Assembly (NCBI GenBank): GCA_910575105.1
Contig: CAJTDK010000010.1
Coordinates: 84,388 to 148,387, forward strand
DNA length: 64,000 nt
Source: Lachnospiraceae bacterium
GTDB lineage: Bacteria > Bacillota > Clostridia > Lachnospirales > Lachnospiraceae
Reading direction: 5' to 3'
Shown: positions 45,288 to 52,843 of the stretch, one piece after another
Numbering within the stretch: position 1 is the stretch's first letter
How the letters are laid out: each line of letters starts with the position of its first letter
Position numbers and translations under genes: made by a program
Notes under the pieces: generated by a model
Databases searched by the model: none
The model's input: only the letters and a program-made list of their open reading frames with translations
What the model was told of the DNA's origin: nothing

Positions 45288-45830
45288 TTACCTCTCCATC
45301 TGCCGGGTTCTTGCCTCTTCCCTTTCCGCAATCTGATGAGCCAGCTCCTGCTGTTCATCCGTGATCTGCCTTGCTCGGTCACGCTGCTCACCGCCCAGCT
45401 GAGACGACCTTTCATGCTGTGAGGTCTCAAGCTGCCTCACCCTCTCTTCTTCTCTCTTCGCTATCTGATGAGCCAGCTCCTGCTGCTCATCCGTGACCTG
45501 CCTTGCCCGCTGACGCTCTCCTCCCACAGCCCGCACCGAACCGGCTGACAGCCCCGATGATGAACCGGCCGTTCGCTGGCCGGACTGCTCTCCTGACTCA
45601 TCATCTTCCGACGTATCTTCATCGGCCTGCTTTTGTGTCTCATCTTCAGTTCCCGGCTCCTGGCCAGACTGCTGCCCTGTCTCATCTCCGGCTGCGCTGT
45701 CCCCACCGGACTGCCCCGTCTGGTTTCCCGTCGCCTCCGAAGCCATTGCGACCTGCACGCCGAAAAATGCCACAAAACATATGCAGCAGAACACTCGGAT
45801 AAAAAGATTTTTAGAACGTCTTTTCTTCAT
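45288..45830 (-). CDS. Secreted glutamine/arginine-rich coiled-coil repeat protein
   Basis: A 180-residue protein with a basic N-terminus and signal sequence (LFIRVFCCICFVAFFGVQVAMA), then an acidic Gln/Ser/Glu-rich linker to about residue 95. A helical region with a 44-residue repeat follows: RQVTDEQQELAHQIAKREEE and RQITDEQQELAHQIAEREEA. The repeat is also visible in DNA as a 132-bp period. It resembles no enzyme; a surface-exposed coiled coil is likely. AGGGGG precedes the start. Downstream 45185-45287 has no clear gene. Confidence 0.65.
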   Translation of the reverse strand: MKKRRSKNLFIRVFCCICFVAFFGVQVAMASEATGNQTGQSGGDSAAGDETGQQSGQEPGTEDETQKQADEDTSEDDESGEQSGQRTAGSSSGLSAGSVRAVGGERQRARQVTDEQQELAHQIAKREEERVRQLETSQHERSSQLGGEQRDRARQITDEQQELAHQIAEREEARTRQMER

Positions 45831-45847
45831 CTCGTTAAGCCCCCTTT

Positions 45848-46357
45848 TTAAAGCATCATCCCCATCACATACAAGTCATAATATTTCCCGTCCAGCAGAG
45901 TAGAGTTCTTCCGGCATCCTTCCACGACAAACCCGAATTTCAGATAAAGCTCCACCGCCTTTACATTGTCCGCGCGGGTGTCCAGACTGATCCGTGTGGT
46001 CACGCCGTTCCCCTTCGCCCACTCAATGAGCTGACGGATCAGCTCTGTACCGATGCCCTGCCCCTGATACTTTTTGGCAACGACGATGCCAAGCTCGCCG
46101 TCATGCCTTGCCTTGACCTTCGCAGAGGAATGGATCGTCGCGATCCCTGCGATCTCATCTTTGTCCATGGCAAGCAGCATAATGCTTGCCTCTTTGTCCT
46201 CCAATGAGCGGATCTCATCTTCCTGCTCCTTCACGTTCATGGGATATTCATCCTTCTCGAAGCTTAAATAACTGGTCTCCCCTCCCACAAAATTGTAAAA
46301 GTCAACAATCTTTCCCGCATCGCTCCCCTGTGCTCTCCGATAAATAATCTGTGCCAT
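45848..46357 (-). CDS. GNAT-family N-acetyltransferase
   Basis: A 169-residue acetyltransferase with the acetyl-CoA motif GIVVAKKYQGQGIGTELIRQL and RADNVKAVELYLKFGF. Substrate unknown. GAGAGGG precedes the ATG. The next gene starts 17 bases on. Confidence 0.88.
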   Translation of the reverse strand: MAQIIYRRAQGSDAGKIVDFYNFVGGETSYLSFEKDEYPMNVKEQEDEIRSLEDKEASIMLLAMDKDEIAGIATIHSSAKVKARHDGELGIVVAKKYQGQGIGTELIRQLIEWAKGNGVTTRISLDTRADNVKAVELYLKFGFVVEGCRKNSTLLDGKYYDLYVMGMML

Positions 46358-46414
46358 AATTGTCCCTCTCTTTCTCAGACATACCTAAAATTGTCTGTCA
46401 GCCCACGATCTGTC

Positions 46415-46597
46415 TCAGATCTGTACATTTTCCTTCAGCCACAGCGCCACGCCGTCATCGTCATTTCCCGGAATGATCCCGCCGGCCATAACCTTTAGTT
46501 CTTCTGCTGCATTCTCCACTGCGTAACACTTGTCAGAGATCTGGAACATGGGTATAGCATTGACCGCATCTCCAAAGGACACGATCAGACCAGACAT
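46415..46597 (-). pseudogene. Cof-type HAD hydrolase, C-terminal fragment
   Basis: Sixty codons match the end of Cof-like HAD phosphatases (FGDAVNAIPMF, then GNDDDGVALWL). The intact family motif is GDGxND; here both G and D are changed to GDAVNA. The first ~200 residues are missing and the fragment abuts the nitroreductase stop, so this is debris. Confidence 0.65.
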
Positions 46598-46601
46598 ATC
46601 T

Positions 46602-47126
46602 TTAATATGTTTCCCTGTGAACCTTCTCCCACAGTACGTCTGCCACTTCCCGGAGAGCCATCCCGCCCTCGGGCATCCCGAGAGACAGCATAGCCTCCAG
46701 CCTGTAATGCTCCGGGAATCCCAGCAGTTTCCTCAGATACTCTTCTGTACTGCACGCATCGGCGGATGTCCTTAGCCGCCCCTGGATCCAGCAGCTGCCT
46801 ACGCCAAGAGAGCTTGCCATCAGGTGCATGTTTGCCATGACGACGGAGCAGTCCTCCGTCCACACATCAGTCTTTGTCCCGTCGGCGATCACGACGACCG
46901 CCGCATCGGCGCCCTCAAGCATCTTCGCCCCATGGTCGCGGCTGTCCGCCATCTTCTGCAGGGTGTCCTTGTTTTTCACTACGATCAGCTCCCACGGCCG
47001 GATCGCGCGGCCGGAGGCGGACAGTAACCCCGCCTCTAAGATCTTTTTGATATTTTCCTCGCTGACATTCGCAGAAGTATAAGAGCGCACACTTCTTCTC
47101 TGCCGCATGATCTCTAATAAATCCAT
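46602..47126 (-). CDS. Nitroreductase-family flavoprotein
   Basis: A 174-residue FMN enzyme (MRQRRSVRSYTSANVSEENI, GRAIRPWELIVVKNKD, LGVGSCWIQGR). It likely reduces nitro compounds, quinones or flavins with NAD(P)H. It begins four bases after the aspS stop (AAAGGAG inside the aspS end), so it is translated from the hisS-aspS transcript. Confidence 0.88.
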   Translation of the reverse strand: MDLLEIMRQRRSVRSYTSANVSEENIKKILEAGLLSASGRAIRPWELIVVKNKDTLQKMADSRDHGAKMLEGADAAVVVIADGTKTDVWTEDCSVVMANMHLMASSLGVGSCWIQGRLRTSADACSTEEYLRKLLGFPEHYRLEAMLSLGMPEGGMALREVADVLWEKVHRETY

Positions 47127-47130
47127 AACC

Positions 47131-48918
47131 TTACTCCTTTACTGCAATCTCAAGCCCAAGCTCCTCAAGCTGCTTTGCATCCACAGGCGTAGGTGCCTCC
47201 GTCATCAGGTCTGATGCATCCTTGATCTTCGGAAATGCGATGACATCCCGGATGCTGTCTGCCTTGGCCATCAGCATGATGATCCGGTCAAGGCCGTAGG
47301 CAAGGCCCGCGTGGGGCGGAACTCCGTATTTGAATGCCGTCAGAAGGAACCCGAACTGCTCCTTCGCCTGCTCCGGCGTAAATCCAAGAACCTCGAACAT
47401 CTTGCTCTGGATGTCGGGGTCAAAGATCCGGACACTGCCGCCGCCGATCTCATTTCCATTCAGGACAATATCGTAGGCTTTGGCGCGCACTCTGCCCGGA
47501 TCGCTGTCGATATATTGAATATCCTCCTCCATAGGCATAGTAAAGGGATGGTGCATTGCCATAAAGCGGTTCTCCTCGTCGCTCCACTCAAGCAGCGGGA
47601 ACTCCGTCACCCACAAAAACCGGTATACATCTTTATCAAGAAGCTCCATCTGCTTTGCCAGCTCCAAACGCAGCGCGCCGAGCACTGCCCATACAACTTT
47701 ATTCTTGTCGGCGGCAAAGAGAAGCAGGTCTCCGTTTTCCGCGCCCATTGCCTCCATAAGCTTCTTCGTCTCTTCCTCCGTCATGAACTTAGCAAAAGAG
47801 GATTTCACCGTACCGTCCTCCTGGACTGCCAGATAAGCAAGCCCCTTTGCACCGTAATCTTTGGCAAAGCTTACCAGCTTATCGATCTTTTTACGCGGCA
47901 TCGCGCCCTGTCCCTTGGCATTGATCCCCCGGACAGTTCCGCCGTTTTCAATAGCTCCCTTGAATACTGCAAATTCACTGCCTGCCACTACCTCAGTCAC
48001 ATCCGTAAGCTCCATGCCGAACCGGATGTCCGGCTTGTCGGAACCGTAGCGGTCCATGGCTTCCTGCCAGGTCATCCTCGGAATCGGAAGAGGCACATCC
48101 ACACCCAGCACCTCTGAAAACAGCTCTTTCATCAGCCGCTCATTGACATCAATCACATCATCCACGTCCACAAAAGAAAGCTCCATGTCGATCTGAGTAA
48201 ATTCGGGCTGGCGGTCTGCACGCAGATCCTCGTCCCGGAAGCATCTTGCCAATTGAAAATAGCGGTCGCAGCCGGAGCACATGAGAAGCTGCTTGAAAAG
48301 CTGCGGCGACTGGGGCAGCGCATAAAAATGTCCCTGGTGGAGCCGGCTCGGCACAAGGTAATCCCTGGCGCCCTCTGGCGTGCTGCCGATAAGGACGGGC
48401 GTCTCGATCTCAAGAAATCCCTCGTTGGCAAGAAACTGGCGGATCAGCGTCGCTGCCTTGCTTCTCATCATCAGATTCCTCTGCATATCTGGTCTTCTGA
48501 GGTCCAAATAACGGTATTTCAGACGGACCTCTTCTTTGGTCTTAACCTTTTCTTCAACCGGGAACGGGGGCGTCTCGGATTCCGCAAGAATCCGAAGCTC
48601 CCCGGGGATGATCTCAATCTCTCCTGTAGCGAGATGCTCATTCACCGCGCCGGAACGCTTCTCTACCTTACCCACGACCGCCACAACGAATTCAGCCCTA
48701 AGCTTCGCCGCCTTCTCGATCAGCACTTCATCAGATTTTCCTTCCTCGAATACCACCTGTATGATCCCGGAACGGTCACGCACATCGACAAACACCAGTC
48801 CGCCCTTATTCCTGTTCTTCTGCACCCATCCCATGACGGTGACAGTCTTACCCACATCCGCCGCCGTAAGCTCTGCGCATCTGTGGGTTCTCTTTAAGCC
48901 CTTCATCAGTTCTGCCAT
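47131..48918 (-). CDS. aspS: Aspartyl-tRNA synthetase
   Basis: A 595-residue class II synthetase of bacterial type: N-terminal OB-fold for the anticodon (VTVMGWVQKNRNKGG), motif 2 FRDEDLRADRQPEFTQIDME, the bacterial GAD insert (residues about 300-410) and motif 3 GLAYGLDRIIMLM. Charges tRNA(Asp), possibly also tRNA(Asn) if the organism uses the indirect route. It follows hisS by 97 bases, a common clostridial arrangement. Confidence 0.95.
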   Translation of the reverse strand: MAELMKGLKRTHRCAELTAADVGKTVTVMGWVQKNRNKGGLVFVDVRDRSGIIQVVFEEGKSDEVLIEKAAKLRAEFVVAVVGKVEKRSGAVNEHLATGEIEIIPGELRILAESETPPFPVEEKVKTKEEVRLKYRYLDLRRPDMQRNLMMRSKAATLIRQFLANEGFLEIETPVLIGSTPEGARDYLVPSRLHQGHFYALPQSPQLFKQLLMCSGCDRYFQLARCFRDEDLRADRQPEFTQIDMELSFVDVDDVIDVNERLMKELFSEVLGVDVPLPIPRMTWQEAMDRYGSDKPDIRFGMELTDVTEVVAGSEFAVFKGAIENGGTVRGINAKGQGAMPRKKIDKLVSFAKDYGAKGLAYLAVQEDGTVKSSFAKFMTEEETKKLMEAMGAENGDLLLFAADKNKVVWAVLGALRLELAKQMELLDKDVYRFLWVTEFPLLEWSDEENRFMAMHHPFTMPMEEDIQYIDSDPGRVRAKAYDIVLNGNEIGGGSVRIFDPDIQSKMFEVLGFTPEQAKEQFGFLLTAFKYGVPPHAGLAYGLDRIIMLMAKADSIRDVIAFPKIKDASDLMTEAPTPVDAKQLEELGLEIAVKE

Positions 48919-48985
48919 TTCTCTTTCTCCTTTATCTCTTCATCTCTTACTCAGAAAAAATATCACTTTCTCCGGATCTGTCAGA

Positions 48986-49017
48986 AGCCTCCGGCAAACC
49001 CATGAGCCGGAGGCTTT
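48986..49017. terminator. Inverted repeat at the end of hisS
   Basis: AGCCTCCGGC and GCCGGAGGCT (48986-48995 and 49006-49015) form a perfect 10-bp stem at the hisS stop codon. The minus strand lacks a T-run, so read-through to aspS is likely. Confidence 0.5.
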
Positions 49018-50266
49018 ACTTTGCATAGCACTCCTGCATCTCTTCATATCCGTCTTTTGCAAGCTGCTCCTTCTGGAACTTTTTATTCTTCTTCATGTTC
49101 ACGATCAGCACCCGCATTCCCGCTTCCCTGTCCTGCTTTGCCTGCTCAAAGACCTTTAAGATGTCCGCCTTTGAAAGCTTCTTATCTAACAGATATGCCT
49201 TCTTCGCACCTTTCTTTGGCACCTGATAGCCATTTTCCAAAAGCAGCATGACGATCCGCTCGAAGCCGATGGAAAATCCGCAGGCCGGAGTATCCTGCCC
49301 GGTAAATCTCCCGATCATCCTGTCGTAGCGCCCGCCCCCGGCCACGGAACCGCCGAAGTCATCCATCGTCACTTCGAAGATCGTCCCGGTATAGTAAGAC
49401 TGCCCTCTCACCAGCGTAGGCGTAAAGCGGATATTGAACTCACAGTCCCTTGCCGCCTCCACACTGGATATGATCATCTCCATACCGTCCGCAGTCTCAG
49501 TGCTGAGGTGTCCGCCGAGCTTTTCCTTCAGATAGCGGATGCCTGACACATCCTCTGCCACCTCGTCAAAAAGCTTCAGATAACCATCCACACGCTCCTT
49601 CTCATATCCAAGTCCGGCAAGTTCCTCTGCCACCTGGTCTGCCCCAATCTTATCCATCTTGTCAAGGATGATAAACACTTCGTCATAGTCCTCTTCTTTA
49701 AAACCACAAAATGACGCCATCGCTTTCAGGATATTCCGGTCATTGATATTCACCGTAAAGTTTTTAAAGTTAAGCTTTCCAAGCATGGATGTCGTCGCCA
49801 GGATAAGCTCAATCTCTGCAAGACTTCCCGCCTCGCCAAGAATATCAATATCACACTGTACAAACTGGCGGAAACGTCCTTTCTGCGGACGGTCTGCCCT
49901 CCATACATTCCCGATCTGCATCGCCTTAAAGGGAGAGGGAAGGTCATTGGCATGATTCGCATAATATCTGGCAAGAGGCACGGTCAGGTCGTAGCGCAGT
50001 CCGCCGTCCACCAGATCTCCTTCCTCTCTTGCCTCATTAAGCTTTAGCTTCTCGCCCCGCTTCAAGATCTTAAAGATCAGCTTCTCATTGTCCCCGCCCT
50101 GCCTGCTGCACAGGTTCTCGATATGCTCCACGCAGGGAGTCTCCATAGATAAAAACCCGAAGGTCTTATAAGTCTCTTTGATCAGATGAATAACATAGTC
50201 CCGGATCTCCATCTCTTCCGGCATCATGTCCTTCATCCCTGTCACTGGTTTTTTCTTTAGCGCCAT
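49016..50266 (-). CDS. hisS: Histidyl-tRNA synthetase
   Basis: About 416 residues. Motif 1 region has PVTGMKDMMPEEMEIRDYV, motif 2 is WRADRPQKGRFRQFVQCDID, and the histidine-binding loops are LVRGQSYYTGTIFEV and GGGRYDRMIGRF. The C-terminal anticodon-binding domain ends KDGYEEMQECYAK and is a little shorter than usual. I prefer ATG 50266 to ATG 50272 because AAGGAG is seven bases from the former and only two from the latter. No T-box leader was found. Confidence 0.93.
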   Translation of the reverse strand: MALKKKPVTGMKDMMPEEMEIRDYVIHLIKETYKTFGFLSMETPCVEHIENLCSRQGGDNEKLIFKILKRGEKLKLNEAREEGDLVDGGLRYDLTVPLARYYANHANDLPSPFKAMQIGNVWRADRPQKGRFRQFVQCDIDILGEAGSLAEIELILATTSMLGKLNFKNFTVNINDRNILKAMASFCGFKEEDYDEVFIILDKMDKIGADQVAEELAGLGYEKERVDGYLKLFDEVAEDVSGIRYLKEKLGGHLSTETADGMEMIISSVEAARDCEFNIRFTPTLVRGQSYYTGTIFEVTMDDFGGSVAGGGRYDRMIGRFTGQDTPACGFSIGFERIVMLLLENGYQVPKKGAKKAYLLDKKLSKADILKVFEQAKQDREAGMRVLIVNMKKNKKFQKEQLAKDGYEEMQECYAK

Positions 50267-50287
50267 AGCCATTCTCCTTTTTATTAT

Positions 50288-50340
50288 CAGGTATTATCGA
50301 GTATTCCATATTTATACAATCACTCGATTAAGGTATTATT
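50288..50340. repeat. Nested direct and inverted repeats upstream of hisS
   Basis: AGGTATTAT occurs twice (50288-50296 and about 50330-50338). Between them ATCGAGT and ACTCGAT are inverted. The stretch holds the hisS leader or promoter and borders the integrase remnant, so it may include the junction of the inserted element. Confidence 0.45.
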
Positions 50341-50356
50341 CAGTACCATTCCGATG

Positions 50357-50402
50357 AAATTTGTTGTACTTTTGATGTACTTCCACCAAATTTGTTGTAC
50401 TC
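50357..50402. repeat. Integrase-site-like direct repeats
   Basis: AAATTTGTTGTACT is repeated exactly at 50357-50370 and 50388-50401, 31 bp apart, with a related GATGTACTT between. Position just beyond the integrase C-terminus fits arm-type integrase sites or the end of a Tn916-like element. Confidence 0.5.
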
Positions 50403-50451
50403 TTTCTATCCGCAATAAATATGAATGCCTTAAAGGATTCTTCCATATTTA

Positions 50452-51168
50452 TTATTGAGAAAACATAACCATCTTTTCTGCCAATGCCTCCATTGAAGCC
50501 TTTTTCTTAGCCTCCGAAACCTCGGCATAGATATTCATTGTAGTTGCAATATCAACGTGACCCATCACCGACTGGATTGCCTTCAGATTACTCTCGTTCT
50601 CACAAAACCCTGCGCAAAATGTATGGCGCAGACTATGGCAATATCTTTCCAGGTCAGACCACACAATTCTCCAGCCCTCAAACCCGTTCCTATAAAAAAG
50701 GTATAGATTGATTTCCAGTGATCGTATACCGGGTGACCGTCCATGAACTCCAGAAATGCTGTCTGCTGTTCCGGCGTTAAAGCATTCCTTACGCCTCTCT
50801 TAGCGCCTGCCTGCTTCTTTAGCTGTCCTAACACGTTATGTGTGGAATTCGTCCTGATAATACAATCCCTGACCACCATTTCAAATGCAGGGTGCAGTTC
50901 CCTTTGAAGATGTTCAATCGTTCCATAGCTAAGATTCGATTCTTCCATCAGCTTTTTGTAAAACAGCAATACATCTGAATATTTGATGTCTTTGACTTTA
51001 CAGCTGCCTATCTCTCTGGCGAAGTGTAGTCAGATTTTTAGAATAAATGTATCGCCTTTTCCCTGCTTCATCAGCATAGGCATATTGATACTTTCCATCT
51101 GAATTACGGTAGCTTTCCCCCTTCCGCAATACTCGTCCCTTATTGTCCTTTCGTGACTTATGCCATAG
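50452..51168 (-). pseudogene. int: Tn916-type tyrosine integrase, broken
   Basis: Three pieces on the minus strand. An N-terminal arm-binding domain (SRKDNKGRVLRKGESYRNSD) directly follows AAGGAG with a frameshift at once after the ATG. A core-binding plus first catalytic part carries the active arginine (GTGLRAGELCGLTWKDI). The C-terminal part carries CHSLRHTFCAGF, GHVDIATT and the nucleophile tyrosine in MNIYAEV. A frameshift lies near 51015 and about 90 residues are missing near 50660. It marks the integration end of a former conjugative element, now immobile by this gene. Confidence 0.8.
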
Positions 51169-51206
51169 CCACTCCTTTCTTGTCCGGAAAGAAGAAATCC
51201 TGTGCC

Positions 51207-51377
51207 TTACTTACGAGTTTTGTACAATAAGTCAACTCCCGTTTTGATAGTTTCTGTTATAGTCTGTTGATGTTTGTCAGAGTATTCCTTTAGAGTGTGA
51301 TATTCTGCGTCAGACATCCTTATGGTTACGATACGCTCTTTTATAACATCCGATTTCGGACGTCCTCTCTTTCCCAT
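51207..51377 (-). CDS. Ribbon-helix-helix (CopG/Arc-type) regulator
   Basis: A 56-residue protein with a strong ribosome site (AGAGGAG, 8 bases before ATG 51377). The basic start MGKRGRPKSDVIKERIVTIR gives the DNA-binding beta strand, followed by two helices (SDAEYHTLKEYSDKHQQ and TITETIKTGVDLLYK). Such proteins accompany Tn916-like elements. The promoter at 51407-51435 overlaps two palindromes that it probably binds, giving self-repression. Confidence 0.75.
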   Translation of the reverse strand: MGKRGRPKSDVIKERIVTIRMSDAEYHTLKEYSDKHQQTITETIKTGVDLLYKTRK

Positions 51378-51406
51378 AGGCACACTCCTCTCTACATCTA
51401 CATACT

Positions 51407-51454
51407 ATTATATTTTCCGTAATACGAAATGTCAAGTATTTTTCGTAATACGAA
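51407..51454 (-). promoter_or_regulatory. Consensus promoter with two operators for the RHH gene
   Basis: TTGACA (51430-51435) and TATAAT (51407-51412) are 17 bases apart, a perfect consensus. The palindrome TTCGTAATACGAA is perfect at 51442-51454 and has one mismatch at 51416-51428. The latter fills the spacer; the former lies just upstream of the -35. The two centres are 26 bp apart. Confidence 0.75.
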
Positions 51455-51467
51455 TAAAGACTTTTTG

Positions 51468-51842
51468 TCACATGGGAATCTCTTTCTTTTTCCACTCCCG
51501 TTGCACTCCATATCTATAATGTGCTCTGCTGTAATTCACGCCCGCCGAAGTGTACTGTAAACCACTATGTAGGTGAATCACAATGAATAACTTAACCACA
51601 GCCCTTATGATTTCATCTTTCTTCCGTATTCGGTTTACCTCTGCGTGAACAGCCGATTTTGTACTTGCTTCAAATTGTGAATAATCTACCACTTTTATTT
51701 CCTCGTCCTTCTTTTGATTCTGACAGTTTTCTATTTCTTTATGATTATCTCTTTCAATTCCCATGACAATTCTTCTGTCACCCAGAATCTGATCCTCTCC
51801 CCTGTTCAATTCTTTTTTCGCATTGATGGATAATTGAATCAT
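51468..51842 (-). CDS. Hypothetical protein, doubtful
   Basis: A 124-codon frame rich in charged residues (DYSQFEASTKSAVHAEVNRI, then VVKLFIVIHLHSG). No ribosome site is seen before its ATG. An overlapping frame upstream (51780-51950) reads AKIEIEQLLQEALRVQQESS and ends near 51775, so the two could be one frameshifted gene. Not recognised; probably an element gene or its remains. Confidence 0.35.
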   Translation of the reverse strand: MIQLSINAKKELNRGEDQILGDRRIVMGIERDNHKEIENCQNQKKDEEIKVVDYSQFEASTKSAVHAEVNRIRKKDEIIRAVVKLFIVIHLHSGLQYTSAGVNYSRAHYRYGVQREWKKKEIPM

Positions 51843-51935
51843 TTAATTGCTGACTTGATTCCTGTTGTACTCTAAGCGCTTCTTGGAGCAACTGCTCTAT
51901 CTCAATTTTGGCTCTATCGCCTTTTGAATTGTTCT

Positions 51936-52745
51936 TCAGAGATTCTCTCCTCTCTTTATTTTATTGGAAATTCCTTCTGCAATTCTCTGTGCCAAACTTT
52001 CCTGATAATCGTCATCCAACAGCTTTTGACTTTCAGAATAATTTGAGAGAAATCCCATTTCTACCAAAACAGCGGGCAATTGTGTGTTTCGCAAAACATA
52101 ATAGCCCTCTGTTTTTGCATACCTCGTTTCAATATCCTCACTTAGCGAAACTGCGTTAATGATACTTTCTGCATATCCTTTGCTTTCTGTCGCATTTGAA
52201 TTATTGTAATAACATTCCAAGCCTGCTATCTGGGCATCTTTCTCATAGTAATTGCAATGAAGACTGATAAAAAAAACTGCATTGGAGTCATTTGCAACAG
52301 AAGTACGATCTGCGAGGCTTATATTTTCATCGGAGCTTCTGGTCAGAATAACTTCTATATTGTCATTTTCCAGAATATCTTTCAGCATCAATGCAACTGA
52401 AAGGTTAATATCCTTTTCTACTGCCTTGCCGCTGACAGTACCTCCGTCACTTCCTCCATGCCCTGCATCCACGACAACACAAAACTTTGGGGCATTATTC
52501 TCTGTTGAAACAACAGGAGCAGCATCGTTGCCTGCGTTTCTATCTGTATATATATCCGTGTATTTATTTACCTTTTCATCTTCCTTTGTAAATCTCTCAT
52601 ATATGTAAAGACATCCGCAAACCATAAGTATCATCATTATAATTGGTATCAGTATGACGATTGCCCTCAGCAGATACGCAATCATAAGCCGCTTAATCTT
52701 TCTCTTCCTGAGTTTTTTCCTCTTTCTGTATTGTTTCCTGTTCAT
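51936..52745 (-). CDS. N-acetylmuramoyl-L-alanine amidase (Amidase_3), membrane-anchored
   Basis: A 269-residue enzyme with a very basic N-terminus, one membrane helix (residues about 25-47) and an Amidase_3 domain (about 85-265). Zinc-site motifs are VVDAGHGGSDGG, glutamate in the LVEMGFLSNYSE segment, and FFISLHCN. It would cut the bond between muramic acid and the peptide stem outside the membrane. Such enzymes are frequent cargo of conjugative elements, where they open the wall for transfer. Confidence 0.85.
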   Translation of the reverse strand: MNRKQYRKRKKLRKRKIKRLMIAYLLRAIVILIPIIMMILMVCGCLYIYERFTKEDEKVNKYTDIYTDRNAGNDAAPVVSTENNAPKFCVVVDAGHGGSDGGTVSGKAVEKDINLSVALMLKDILENDNIEVILTRSSDENISLADRTSVANDSNAVFFISLHCNYYEKDAQIAGLECYYNNSNATESKGYAESIINAVSLSEDIETRYAKTEGYYVLRNTQLPAVLVEMGFLSNYSESQKLLDDDYQESLAQRIAEGISNKIKRGENL

Positions 52746-52794
52746 TGCCGCATTTGTTCCTCAATCTGGAATAAGTCAACACCCTCGTTGCAGT

Positions 52795-52842
52795 CGCCAA
52801 ATGTGCATGCAAGCATGCCCACTTGGCTCGTTGCTCGCGGGA
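52795..52842. repeat. Palindromic repeat, copy 1
   Basis: A 48-bp sequence, with CATGCAAGCATG at its centre and arms CCAA and TTGG, that recurs at 56144-56190 with about 41 of 48 matching bases. It lies just downstream of the propeller-permease gene and upstream of the amidase. Confidence 0.65.
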
Positions 52843-52843
52843 A

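Noticed and set aside
47311..48897. Long + strand frames opposite aspS
   Set aside because: Antisense shadows of aspS; no ribosome site or domain.
50267..50450. T-box leader before hisS
   Set aside because: No AGGGTGGNACCGCG-type T-box sequence or specifier stem was found; the same holds upstream of argS.
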